This document shows, one piece after another, positions 1 through 11,807 of a DNA stretch of 64,000 nucleotides (its first letter is position 1; each line of letters begins with the position of its first letter). Both the position numbers and the translations under genes were made by a program. Source of the DNA: Psettodes erumei (Eukaryota; Chordata; Actinopteri; Pleuronectiformes; Psettodidae); contig JAFBJZ010000228.1 in assembly GCA_016785225.1 (NCBI GenBank), positions 1 to 64,000 of the forward strand, in the 5' to 3' direction. The notes under the pieces are model-generated. The model saw only the letters and a program-made list of their open reading frames with translations. It had not been told where the DNA came from and did no database searches.

Positions 1-487
1 GGACTTTTTTCGCCACAATTTTTCCAGTTTTCATGACATGCTATTCTATGACCTTTTTGGCATTTCTAACAGCTGTTATACTATGGAGTGTTCATAAAAC
101 ACTGTTCTTTGATGTTCTGATGTATTTTTTGGCAGTTTTAGACATTTTTAATTTTTGCCATTTTTGGAGTTTTTCGCCATACCGCGGGTTGACGATTTTT
201 CCAGTTTTCATGACATGCTATTCTATGACCTTTTTGGCATTTTTAGCACCTATTATGCTATGGAGTGTTCATAAAACACTGTTCTTTGATGTTCTGATGC
301 ATTTTTTGGCAGTTTTAGACATTTTTAATTTTTTCCATTTTTTTACTTTTTCGCCACGATTTTTCCAGTTTTCATGACATGCTATTCTATGACCTTTTTG
401 GCATTTTTAGCACCTATTATGCTATGGAGTGTTCATAAAACACTGTTCTTTGATGTTCTGATGCATTTTTAGGCAGTTTTAGACATT
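1..487. repeat. Satellite-like tandem repeat, about 165-177 bp unit, roughly 2.7 copies
   Basis: A T-rich unit containing the words ccagttttcatgacatgcta and tgttcataaaacactgttct recurs at about 24, 201 and 365. The spacing is therefore about 177 and then 164 bp, and copies differ by a few substitutions and short indels. The array seems to start before the window edge and stops near 487, where the sequence becomes unique. One copy pair happens to stay open on the plus strand (33-377), giving a protein that repeats itself. I read that as a by-product of the DNA repeat, not a gene. It sits downstream of the last visible mpp3 exon, so it is probably inside an mpp3 intron. Confidence 0.85.
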
Positions 488-715
488 TGATCTGCAGATG
501 TAAGATCGTAGTCCATTAATCGTGCTAAGGTTTATGTGGACAATCATGATTGCACAGGTAAATTATGGACTTACATGGAGGAGCTTTTGGGGACATAGTA
601 GCAGGAAAGGAACCCCTTTTCATCCTGTATCTGAGTCGCCTATGTAGAATAGAGATTAGTCACCCAATAAAAGGTAAAAAATTCTTCATTTTACAGCTGA
701 TTTGATTTGAAGTAC

Positions 716-3700
716 CTTTCCTGAAATTGTGTAGAGGGAATGAGGCCAGCACGCAGGTTACAGTCACCAACTCTTTTGGCCTGCCACCATGTGGCATCCT
801 CCTGGCTCACCACTTGGAGAATGTCTCCCCTTTTGAATGGAAGTCCTGCCTCTTGGCATGGTGTGGCCTTGTCCTCAAAGGGTGTGTAGTCAAACAAAGC
901 CCGAAGGTACACCTAGAGAGGAGCAAGAATATTTTGCTTGTAGTAACTTCAAAGAGGTAGTTTGACATTTTTAAAAATCTTCTTATTTTCTTTCTTGCTC
1001 AGAGTTAGATAAGCTGATTGGTACAAGTCTCCTCACTCTCTCTTTACCTGTCTATTAAATAAGAAATAGTGGGATTTTGGTACTTTCAGTCAGGTTTAAG
1101 TATGAGAGTGGCATAAAGATCATCATGTGACTCAACTGGAAAGCAAATATGCATTTGCATAAATGTTGAATTCTTTAATAGACTGATCAAGAAATAACTT
1201 GTAATGTAAGTAATGAAATTATCAGAGACCACTAATAAAAAAACAACAATGCAAAAAAACATCATTAAAAACATCAATCAAAATATTTAGATTATACAAA
1301 CTCTATTTGAAGCAAACAGGTTGTATATTGAGACAAAGTCCTCACCCGGCTCTCCTTCAATTTGTCCTCCTCTACAACAGATGGGATGATTTTGAGCGTG
1401 ATGGAGCCTTGGGACTGGGACTGATCGAAAACATGAGACCAGCATTGTTACCCATTGTGCCCACTGGAATCACTCATGTCGGAAGTAGCACAAGACTATA
1501 AGGACAAGATTTTTTCCTCTGTTTTTACCAGAATCTGACTTATTTCATCGGGCCTTCTGTGGGTTATCAGCTTTCCGTTGACCTCTCGAAGCTCATCGCC
1601 TACATGCACCAGACCTGGAAATGCACATTAATTAATTAATTAAGACACACACGCAAAACAAGCAAAGGAAAATCCCAGTATGTCTTGACCCAGTAAAAAT
1701 TCTTTTTAGGATGATATTATATTTATATTAGATATTATAAAAAATTGTTTTTGTATTCAGCTGGCATAAAGTTGATAGCATCTCCACAGCAGTAGCCAAA
1801 AGCAACATTATTTTTAAATCTCAAAATATGAAATCTCATGGCATTAATCTCAAGGATTTGGTCTCCGTTGACAGCTCATGTGGTTACGCCATGTAATCTC
1901 ACTTCTCTGTCAGTGTACAAATAGTGATAAGAAAGTTCAACATAGTTCAACAATAGGAGTCAAATTATTTTCTTATGGCACTTCCCTGTTACTGTGCACT
2001 TAACTACACTTCTTTTCTCCAGATATTAAAATAAAAGAATACAACTGACATTTGAGTTATGATATTTGATGTGTGAACACTGTTTGTCTCACCACTGCGG
2101 TCAGCTGCCCCTCCCCTCATGATTCTAGCCACGATCACAGCACCCGTTGCCTCGTTTCTCCGAATAGTTGCTCCCTGGTAGACAAGATGCAGCAGCAAAT
2201 CAGATTTTCCAAACATAGATCTAATCTTCACTCCACTGAGCTGATGCAGTCCTCTTACCAATAACCTGTGGGAGGAATTCTTGTTGGGACTTGTAGGCTG
2301 ATATACTATGTGATCTGGTTATTTACATAATAATATTTACATTTTGGGAAATATGAAATGTGAAATTCAACAAATGAAACTCATTTTTGTTTCTAAGCCT
2401 ACAACAAAAAACATAGAAAGAGAACAAATTCAAGTCACTAATGCTACAGTTCACACTGTCACCTTTCAATCTGACTGAGCTGTGTCAAATTAAATTTTTT
2501 TAATGTATGTTTGTTGCTGCCAAACTGGTGGCACATCAGCAGGAGTTTCTGACAAACTTAACATCAAACCTATTTTTTGTATTCTTAGCTTGATTTTTAT
2601 AGCATCCCACAATGACACACACATTAAAGTAAACTGAGTTTTAAAACCTAACTGGAATGCATACAAAAAGTGGCTGTGGTCTGTGGACAGATAAGCTCTT
2701 TTTTTTTTTTTTTTTACATGTCTCCAGGTCTCTCACCAGGGGCTCCTTGTTCTTTACCAGGCGGACAATCTTCACTGACTCTTCGTCAAGGTCATCATCA
2801 AGATCCTCTGGTAGTGGCGGCAGCACTGGGTCGAAGTTCTTTTGCGCCACTGTGTCGTGGGCTGAAAGCACTGCCTGCAAGAACAAGTTACAAAAAGAAA
2901 TAGACAAATGCAAGATAAAGTCAAGAATACAAAATCTAAACCCCAACACATATAAAGAAAGCAGTGCTTTACAATACTATGACTTTTTTCATGTTTTCAT
3001 ACCTTAATTTACTATGATTTCTTTAAAAAAAAATCTTTCTGTACTTTACTATCCTAGGCAGAAGCCCACGATTCACCACCAACCCTGTTGTCAACCTGAA
3101 GTGAGCGATACCGACGACCATAGTCAAAGTAATTCCTCCTGCCAGAGCGGGCAACGCTGAATAAAACTTAATACTGCTAGCTAAGGATAAGCATAAATAC
3201 AGTAAGGGTGTAGGGTGATTCACATCGGTGATTACACCCTTTTGTGCCAATCATTGGTCATAAAAATGAATGTTGAGTTGTAGAGCACTTCTGCTAAAAC
3301 AATGTTGGACACCATAGTTTTCTCTGGACCCCTGCTTAATCTGACCAGTGATGACATGTTTAGCCGTATGTCATCGTTCAATCGCAGATTCGCTGGCTCT
3401 CGACACAGTATCCAGAAAATAATGTCGGCTACATAGATAATTGGTGGACATTCTGGGAACACCTGGTCTGATTAGGAGAGATGGCATCCATCCCACTTTG
3501 GAGAGAGCAGCTCTCTTCACCTAGAAAATCTGACCGAGATTATTAAACACTCAAACCCAGCCACCCAAAACTCTATAAAACTATTTGCGCCCCCGAACCC
3601 CCAATTTAACAATATCCAAATTAAACATAAGCAAAGTTACTCATAAAAAAGGTCTAATAAAAATTAAACCTCTGTAACTGAATAAAAAAACATGAGAATC

Positions 3701-5481
3701 AAGTGTGGATTATTGAATATCTGGTTGGTCTAATCAAAATCCCTATTGGTTAATGATTCAATAACGGATCATCATATTGATCTGTTCTGCAGTATTAAAA
3801 CATCGCTGCTGGGTTTCTCTCTTTAACATTGTGAGGTCTTTACCTCACTGTGTGAAGTGCCTTGAGATCAGATATATGGTGAATTAGCGCTAAACAAATG
3901 GGGCAATTTATCAGATGCTTTAAGTGCAATGAAAGACAATGAGGGTGTGGGTGTACCTTGAGGTGAGGAGTGCTCAGCAGTAGAAGCAGCTCTCTCTCAT
4001 CGCCCTCCAGTGGTCCACTCTGTAGTTCCTCTGCCAACTGAAGATGTGAAGGACATCCATACCATTTCAGAACACTGTCCCATATCCCCTCATGAATTAA
4101 ATTGACCTCAGACAATGACCTTTGCTGAACAACAGTAACTTCTTCCTCATACTTGATATTTAATCAAAATATTATTCAATATTCTGATTTAGATTTGGAG
4201 ATAAAATTTGAGATTGCACCTACGTCCTCTGCCAGACAGGAGGCACTGTGCAAGACTGGAGTCGGACTCTGTTTCTCATAGTGCTTCAGTTTTTCATGGA
4301 TCTGCAAGGTACAAGAAATTAGCAACTGGGCAGGTGTGCAACAAAAACACATAAAAACAAAATTTTTAAATGTATTATTTGTGAACAGCCAACTGTTCTT
4401 CCAAGTATAAGCCGGTTAAATGTTAGTGAGATTAAAGTGATGGTATTTCTTCCAATTATACAAATTTTACTTCCCCTTTATATAAATCTCTGTTTTACTG
4501 CGTAATGAAAACTTGCTTCATCCATTGAACAATCTAATTTGTTTGTGTATTTGTTGTATAACAACAATGCACCATGTATCTCAATGAAAAATGTGTTGTA
4601 ATTTGTATTTGTTCTTAATGGCAAAAACACATGCATGTGACTGCAATACCCTTTATCAAACATGAATTGTTGTTCCAGAAATCACTAATATCAAAAATCA
4701 ACTCTAATATATCTACTGTACCTTCATGAGGTAACTGAGGCTTTTTTCACTGAAGACGTCCTTGAGGAAGACCAGGTTCTCTTTATGGTTGGCATCTGGG
4801 TGGAGCTGAGAAGTGAGCAGGGCCAGAGTCTCATGCAGCCCTATGAATCATGTCATGTATTAATAAACCCATTTAAAACACTCACTCTCTATGAATACTA
4901 CGGTTATTTTTCTATAGCTATCTCAACCTGGAGGATAGATTTTCTATCTTAAGGATGATAACAAGATAACATCTTAGCTCTCTTTTTATATGATTTAATT
5001 TTCAAGAAGAAAAAGCCACGACAAATGTTGTTTGGACTGAAATTCAGATACAAGGCCCACAGCGATACTGGAATTCAAAACATTTCCTCTTTATAGTTGA
5101 TATATGTAAATATGGCTGAGATTATTTCCTTTGTAACCTTTGTGACAAACCCCTCTGACCGCAGATTTTAAAGAAAGTGTTTTCATTATTAAGTGTATTG
5201 TTGTTTGATGACAGTTTACTGTTTAGGTGGCTTTTTTTCTATTCTATTTCTCACTTGCCATGTAAACAGCATCTTTAAGATTCTTTTGACCTTTTTTGTA
5301 GTAACACCAATTACTTATTTATAGAAAATTCCTAAAATATTATTTCCTGAGTAAAAGCTATGGTATTCTATAGCATGTGCATTTTTATAAGCATATATGA
5401 AGATTCAGAGAGAATAAATAAAGGAGTTTGAGCATATGTTTGATGTTTGGCTGTACCTGTGCTTGCTGACACAATAGGCAT
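716..5481 (-). CDS. mpp3: MAGUK p55 family member 3 (MPP3), 5' coding part; 3' part beyond window
   Basis: MPP3 is a membrane-associated guanylate-kinase scaffold that joins cell-adhesion and polarity proteins under the plasma membrane. Eight coding exons read in phase: 5457-5481 (start ATG at 5481, peptide begins MPIVSAST), 4722-4840 (L27 region, LHETLALLTSQL), 4224-4301, 3957-4037, 2737-2874 (AHDTVAQKNFDPVLPPLP linker, then the start of PDZ), 2093-2174 and 1529-1614 (PDZ core, HVGDELREVNG), 1346-1420 (end of PDZ), 716-912 (SH3, ALFDY and WWQAKRVGD). Each has AG and GT at its borders and lengths that keep frame. The sequence matches the MPP3 pattern better than MPP7, MPP4 or MPP2: CQEAGLPF, KRVGD and NLRAGLIPS in SH3 and VLPPLP before PDZ. 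The Hook and GK domains must lie left of base 1. Whether this is the a or b teleost copy cannot be told here. Confidence 0.93.
3060..3910 (+). mobile_element. Internally deleted, decayed non-LTR retrotransposon (LINE) in an mpp3 intron
   Basis: Around 3690-3800 the plus strand translates, with stops, to pieces resembling the start of a fish LINE endonuclease domain (IKCGLLNI, then SKSLLVND and ITDHHIDLFC). About 40 bases later, at 3835-3900, comes a stretch like the 3' end of the same elements (gtgtgaagtgccttgagatc, then a gcgct tail). The stretch 3480-3520 (ggcatccatcccactttgga) also looks like the upstream part of this ORF. The whole reverse transcriptase is missing between the two ends, so this is a dead, internally deleted copy. 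The left border is uncertain, and family assignment (L2/Rex-like) is from memory of fish repeats. Confidence 0.6.
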
Positions 5482-6071
5482 GGCTTAAATCATTCAGGGT
5501 GCAGAGAGGGGATGGAGGAGAACATGGAGGCTGGATGGGAAACAAAGTTTGCAAATTCTTTCCTCTTTGGCCACTGTGAAAAAAAAAAAAAGACAGATAC
5601 AAGTGGGACTGGGGAGAAACAAAACACATTGTGACTCCATCTTAGGGAAAAGGCTTAGATCTGCATTTTAAAAAATTGGACATCTCAGAATTTAGGGTTT
5701 TCTTGCAATTTTGACATAATTCTCAACATTTCTTTTTACAGAAACCATGCTGGTGCATGCTGGAGACTGTAAAAACAAGACATTTTTTTAAAATGCAGGT
5801 TTCTTGTGAGGCTAATAAAGAGGAGGGTGAGGTCATACAAACAAGATTCAGCACTGTAGCTTACATTATGTGTATGCATTTCTCATTTAAAATTAATTCA
5901 AAATGTAAATGCATTTTAAAAGGCCAACTAAGCACCCACATACTTTGCTGAAGATTTTTTTTTATCATATTAAAAGCTGCTCTCATTACTGAGGCATATA
6001 GCATTCATTTCATTTAATTTCATACTGTGTGACAGTCAAACTAGAGGAAAGCAAGGTCAGATAATACTTAC

Positions 6072-6165
6072 CAATTCTGTCCCATAGCATCCCTAAACTT
6101 GGCTGTCACCAAGGCAACAGCAGAGCAGCAATTACTGCCTCCGTGTGCATAACTCAAAAGACTTG
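6072..6165 (-). other. Possible non-coding 5' exon of mpp3
   Basis: A good splice donor on the minus strand (GTAAGT, plus-strand acttac ending at 6071) follows a stretch with no open frame joining the mpp3 start exon. The right border was not located. A 5' UTR exon between the putative first exon near 10.4 kb and the start-codon exon at 5481 would fit. Only the donor supports this. Confidence 0.3.
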
Positions 6166-7285
6166 GAGATAATCAATTTAATTTAAAATGGTGTATTTTA
6201 TTTTTTATATAGTTATTGTTGCTTTTTTAAAAAACAGAAATCACTAGTATCTATAATATATTCTGACCATTTTATCAAAACAGCTAATTGCAATTATCTT
6301 ACATTGATTACTTGTCATGTTCTGTCACTTCATTGTTGCATTTTCCCCCTGGTGCACTGCTGAATACACACCAGCTATTAAGATAATAAAATTGTGGGGA
6401 AAAAAAACCCTGATTAAAGAGAGAGTGGCAACATGCCAAAGTGACAATTAGAATAAGCAGCCACATCACAAACACACCTTTGTTAAGCTGGTGGGCAAGT
6501 GTTACAGTCCTGGATGGAGCCATGTTTTAAATGTTTGAAGCAGGATGTATTGTGACATAAAACAACCTCTTTAAGTTGCTCTAAAAGAGCACATGTTCCA
6601 TGTTGCTATTGTGGTCCAGAGCAAAGCATGGATGCTAATGATGTCACTACAAAAGTAAGAATTAATTTATCTTCCAACTTACTGGAAGATGAACCTACCA
6701 TAAATCAGATTTTCATCTCTTCCTCTAGCATTTGAATTATTAAAAAACAACAGTTTAACATTCTGGTGAGTACACTCATTTTTTTCTTGCCAAGACTTCA
6801 TTAGAAGACCAACACCTCTCTGTTAAACAAGTGTCTGGAGCCAGCAACCCGTTTGCTTAGCTAAGCATAAAGACTTGAAACTAATTGTTAACAGCCATCC
6901 TGGTCCAGCTTCATATTTACATTAATTACAGTGGTGTCGAGCTTCTCATCAAACTCTCCACAAGAAAGCAAACAAATGTATTTTCCACTAATGTAAAACT
7001 ATTCCTTTAATGTTATGTAATTTGGCTTCTGCTTTTCTGCTGTACCTACTTCTGTGACACCAGCGTCTTTGTAATTACAGATCTCATCTATGTAGGATAA
7101 CTGCAGGAGCATGACATGAACCTTGACCTCTACCTACCCTGACCCTCCATCAGGCATTGATTGTAAAGCCCCCAGATTGATTCAGTCTAATGCAGTACCA
7201 CCATCAGCATGTCTGTCCCTCAGCTCACTCGCTCAGCAGTGCACTAAAAGTGTAACATAAAATCTATTGTCCACATTATTGGGCA

Positions 7286-7287
<2 letters not shown>

Positions 7288-7337
<50 letters not shown>
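7288..7337. repeat. (CA)n dinucleotide microsatellite
   Basis: Nearly perfect CA repeat of about 50 bp in the 5' intron of mpp3. The surrounding stretch 5490-10430 otherwise shows no coding exon that I can support: only scattered short open frames, AT-rich sequence and the LINE tail at 10.0 kb. Confidence 0.97.
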
Positions 7338-7339
<2 letters not shown>

Positions 7340-10000
7340 TTAAAAAAAAAAATTTATACAGCTTCATCTAACTCAGTGAGGTTTAGTGTGACTGTCCATG
7401 GCATGTCTATTTTTCTCTATATCAGCAGCAGGTTATCCTTGAAAACTAAACTAAAAAAAACATGATTTACAGCAAAAGACAGGTTGCATTTTGTTTGCAA
7501 AACTTTGACTAAAATGTGGGACTGCTGCCATTAAATCTATCAAACAATTCAATTTCACATAAGGAATTAATTTAAAAGAAGCTGTAATGTTAAAGACAGT
7601 TGAAAGAACAATATCATATTGGCTCCATCCTGTGTTGGGGTAGGGGCAGGTCAAAAACAATCATCTCAGAAAAGACACAAAATAAAGGCAAATGGTATCT
7701 TTTTTGCTTTCTGTTTGCCATCACAATTGGTTCAAGCCACAAAGCCATCAGTTCTTGATTAAAATATCCTCTGGTTCCCTGTTCCTGCTGTGTTTCCCTG
7801 CTCTTCCCTGCACACTTGGCCCACTGTCCTGACCTTCTTTTTTCTCTCTCCATCTCTTCTTCCCTCCATCCAACTCTCTCTCTCTAATCACAGGAGGCTG
7901 AGAGGAGATTAAAGCCAACATCTTTCTGCCAACACACACTCTCCAACTCAGAGTCTATCATCTAAATACTTAAGGTTCCCACCAGCCATATGGTGGTATT
8001 ATCAAGCCTCCTTGATTTAAGACGGCAGCGCTTGCAGCTATTTGAGGATTTCAATGAATACAATGGCACAGATAAGAAAGGAGTAGCAGATTAAGAGAAA
8101 ATGAATAGCAGCAAGGACATGGAAGAGCCTATTTTAAAAAATGTAATTAAATGCTTTTCAATGTTGCTTTGATAAACTAACACTGACTGATGAAAGTTTT
8201 TTTTTTTTCAAAACAAGAAATCCACAAGAAATAAAAAGTGAGGCCTGAAGCAAGCAACTAATAAGATGATTAACAGAATATTAATTGTTAAACTTTTAAA
8301 ACAACTGATTTATCATTTTAAGTAATCTAATTGGGGAAAGCTTGTAGGTTCCCCCTTCTCTAATTTGGTGATTTGCATTCTCTGTCATATAATTACAAAC
8401 AGAAACCCTTGTGAGGTTTTCCATCATTCAGACAAAATAAGTAAGTGGAACATGTGTCTTTGGTAACGTTCAATAGACATTTGTCCTTGTTTTTAGAAAC
8501 TTTTCAAGTACCATTCAACAGCTTTGTGCATCTTTACACAGGTTCTTCAACTGGAAGTCTTGTGTGTATTATTGTATTGTGTTTGAGAAACTGATTAAGA
8601 AGTTTGATTTGCTTGGATTTTGTCTGTACGCGTTTTATGTTTTTTTTCTTTAAGCTGCAGTATAAGACCAGCTCTAGAACAGAAAACAATTTCTTTCAAT
8701 TATTGACCTTGTGTTAAATTTCTTCCTGGGGTCTCTCTGGTTCTTTGTTATTTTACCTTTTATAAAACTTTTCTTTGTTTTGGATTGTGGTAGAATTATT
8801 CACTCCACTAACCTAGTAGGCACTGACATTGTGGGTACAACAAGCTAAACCTTATGTCATCATCCTCTCTCCTCACACAAAAACATGCAGACACCTGTTT
8901 GCCAAACTCATTTAATGTTGGATGGATCCCGAGAGGGAGACCGAGAGGGGCGAGGTCGCCAAATACACTGCTGATGCCATCTGCCCACCACTCTGTGTAT
9001 GTGTGTGCGTAGTCAATCCACAACCTATGATGCCACCCACATGGTTAGTCCGACATGTTTGTATATAAACAGATTTCAATCCAATATCTGTTTGGAAAAA
9101 AAGGAATCAGCTGTACATTCTGACAGAGTATTAGGATCTAATCTATGCTGTACCAACTCCACAAAAGATTTATGTGTGTCCCTCATTTCAAAAATGAAAC
9201 CATTTCCATTCTCTTTACAAAGTCAAAAACAACATAAGTATTATACAGTGTGTTTATCATAAATAGGAAAAAATTCCATCACTACTTCCCTAAGACCAAA
9301 GTGATGTCTTAAAATGTCTTTCAAGAGGAGTGAGTCTCAAAGATATTCATCTTAAAATAATATGACAAAGAAAAACAGCAATTTCTCTCATTTGAGAACC
9401 AGGGAACGTGAAGAATTTCACATATTTTTGCTCTAAAAATAACAGGCTGGAAGACAGAATGAATCAAAAAAAAAGTTGCCAATTATTTTTCTGTTGATCA
9501 ACCAACTGTTGTTGTTCTAATCCCAAATTTTGACTTTTGACATGGGCCCGATTATGTGTAAATGCAAAGAAAAAAACTGGTGTAAAAAGGGAAACGCATG
9601 GATGGATTATGAGACAACACACAGACATGCAAAGGTTTATAAATTGTCTCTGTGGTTGTATATTGTCTCTTTTTAATTCACCCAGCATTTTTTTCCATAG
9701 AAATAAGCTTAGTGTCTATACCCAAAACATCCCTCTGTCACCTGACTGGGTTTAAGTACACTGGTGCGAATTTTTCCTTGAGTTTGTTTACTTAAACCAC
9801 AGTGCAGGACCCTGAACTGTCAATGAATCTCTTTGACTCTGCTGCTTCCCCTGAAAGCCAATAAAGCCATAAAACATAGCCCATCCTGCCCTGCAGCAAA
9901 GCATGACCAAGTCCCTGCTAAAGGCCAGTCCTATCCACCAACCTCTCACTGAGGTCACCAACCACAGTGCTGTGTTCATGATGACCAGCAGCACCCTTTT

Positions 10001-10060
10001 TATTTTAATTACATAATTTCCCTTCAGGGATGAATAAAGTAATCTATCTATCTATCTAAT
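10001..10060 (+). mobile_element. LINE 3' tail relic with (CTAT)n end
   Basis: The sequence aatttcccttcagggatgaa, then taaagtaa and a (CTAT)n run, is the typical 3' terminus of fish non-LTR elements, which end in a hairpin-like ccc..ggg word, an AATAAA-like motif and a short simple repeat. Upstream sequence (about 9790-10000) may belong to the same insertion but I cannot identify a reading frame. Confidence 0.5.
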
Positions 10061-10432
10061 TAATTATTTTTATTTTAAGTCCTTAAGTCACATAGGTAAT
10101 TTCTCCTCTCACTCTCTCTCTCGCTTTAAACCATTTAATTAGCTCATGCAGTCTATACAGTCGTGCACAGCCACATGCAACGGTCTCCTGACATACTTCA
10201 ATCTAGTGCTGGCAATCAATCACAGGTGATATAATTAACATGCAGCACAGTCAAGCAGCCCCATGGTTCACTCAGACGTGACAATTCATAAAAGTCTTTC
10301 ATTTCATTATGCACAAAACAGAATAAGGCTGCTCAGTCAAGATTAAATTAATACCGATCGATAAGTGTCACTGGACTCATCAGTGTCTCTCACTCTCACA
10401 AATACACTGAAATAACGCACAGAGTTCCTTAC

Positions 10433-10620
10433 CTTGTCGAGGCTCCTCTCAGCCTCTCACCGTGCGCGTTTCTCTCCGGTGTCTGTCTCTTCTCTAAACC
10501 AGACACCGCTCCCGTAACAACACCACACCTTTTCTGCCTCCTCCGTCTCCTCCCTAAGTCTCTCAGTCACCACCTGACTGGGAAGGTTTTATTTCTCGGC
10601 TCGACCACTGTATCGCCCAG
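10433..10620 (-). promoter_or_regulatory. Putative first (non-coding) exon and promoter area of mpp3
   Basis: A consensus donor (GTAAGGAAC on the minus strand, left border 10433) ends a C/T-rich and comparatively CpG-containing block that extends to about 10.75 kb. There are no coding exons between here and lrp2's 3' end. It is the most likely transcription start for mpp3, lying about 5 kb upstream of the ATG. No clear TATA box was seen. Exon length is a guess. Confidence 0.4.
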
Positions 10621-10749
10621 CGAGCCTCCCCTTCCCCCTCTGTCTGTCTCCGTCTCACTCTCTGTGCTGCTTTCAAGTGCTCCTCGTAATCTCATCCATC
10701 CGCGGCTGCATGTACTACGTGCTAGTGCTGTCGAGTGAGAGATATTAGT

Positions 10750-11455
10750 TGGAAAGACACGAGGAAGGGTAAATCTGCATTAGGCAAGAATCAGCCCCCA
10801 GCCGGTCAAAATATGTAATCCAAACAACACAGAAGTACACTGAACAGAGCTCTCCATTGAACCCACTCCTCTTCTCCGCTTCTCTCCACTTGTTTGTTCC
10901 CCTTTTTCACTTTCCCTTTGCCGGTCAGCCCGCTTGTTGAAGAGACCTTGATGTGTTCAGACAGAGTGAGAGAGTATGACGAGAATCATTGCTGCTGCGC
11001 CGTGATTACAGTCTAAATTCGCATCCCCGTGTGATTAGATGGATGATGACAAAGCATTTCATCTGAGCTCAGTGGGTCAGATTCAGTAGTCGGAGATCAG
11101 AGTCCTATATGCGATGAGTGAATGGATTACACCAGTGGGTGCATCAGCCTTGTCGTGACGACCGATCCTCCTGTGATGTGTGTACTATGCCACAGATCCT
11201 TGACAAATAGGATGGATCTTCGTTTAATCAAATGAAGCGCTCAATATCGGGAGCTTAATCTATCTAAAGGGCATAAAATCTGTAATTTTTAATGCTAAAT
11301 CATTTAACATTTGCAGTCCAGTCATTATATTTTTTTTACCAAACAAAAACACGCTATGATGATATATGCAGTTTCACATTAAACTTTCTTTTAATCAAAA
11401 TGTGCAAACAGGTAACGATTAATTATAGTTACAGCATTTATAAGTTTTCATTCAT
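10750..11455. other. Intergenic stretch between mpp3 and lrp2, nothing recognised
   Basis: Mixed sequence with no open frame of note, no RNA gene and no repeat that I recognise. The mpp3 5' end and the lrp2 3' end face into this short gap of about 1 kb. Promoter elements of mpp3 may extend into its left side. Confidence 0.5.
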
Positions 11456-11461
11456 TTTATT
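11456..11461 (-). terminator. Candidate polyadenylation signal of lrp2
   Basis: AATAAA on the minus strand (tttatt on plus), about 350 bases beyond the lrp2 stop codon. It is the first perfect hexamer I noticed downstream; actual use is not shown by sequence alone. Confidence 0.35.
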
Positions 11462-11807
11462 CTGTTATTAAACAAGTCTCATATTAGTTACATTAACTTG
11501 GTTGATTTGTTACAGGTCTGTTAATCTGAAATGTTTCAAATGTTTGAAATATTTAGTTATATTTTGAACCATGCAGTTATTTCCACAGTGAGATTTCGAG
11601 TTTGAAATGCAGTCCAGTCTTATCTCTTAATTAGGGGTGACATCAAACATTAGAATCAGGAGTGGGTGCTCATGTGTCTTCCTGTTGGAAGATCACAATG
11701 AACAACATGGCAGCACTGAGACCCATTACATAATGCTCAAAATTGTCTATGCAAGCTGTGAAGTTTCTTTGTTGCCAAAAGTTTTTCAAATTTAAGTAAA
11801 AAATTAC

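Noticed and set aside
33..377. Plus-strand open frame with a repeated MTCYSMTFLAFL peptide
   Set aside because: Produced by the satellite repeat; no splice context, no family resemblance, and the copies differ by indels.
3023..3462. Two adjoining hydrophobic minus-strand open frames in an mpp3 intron
   Set aside because: They overlap the LINE relic, whose recognisable words are on the plus strand, and show no family match.
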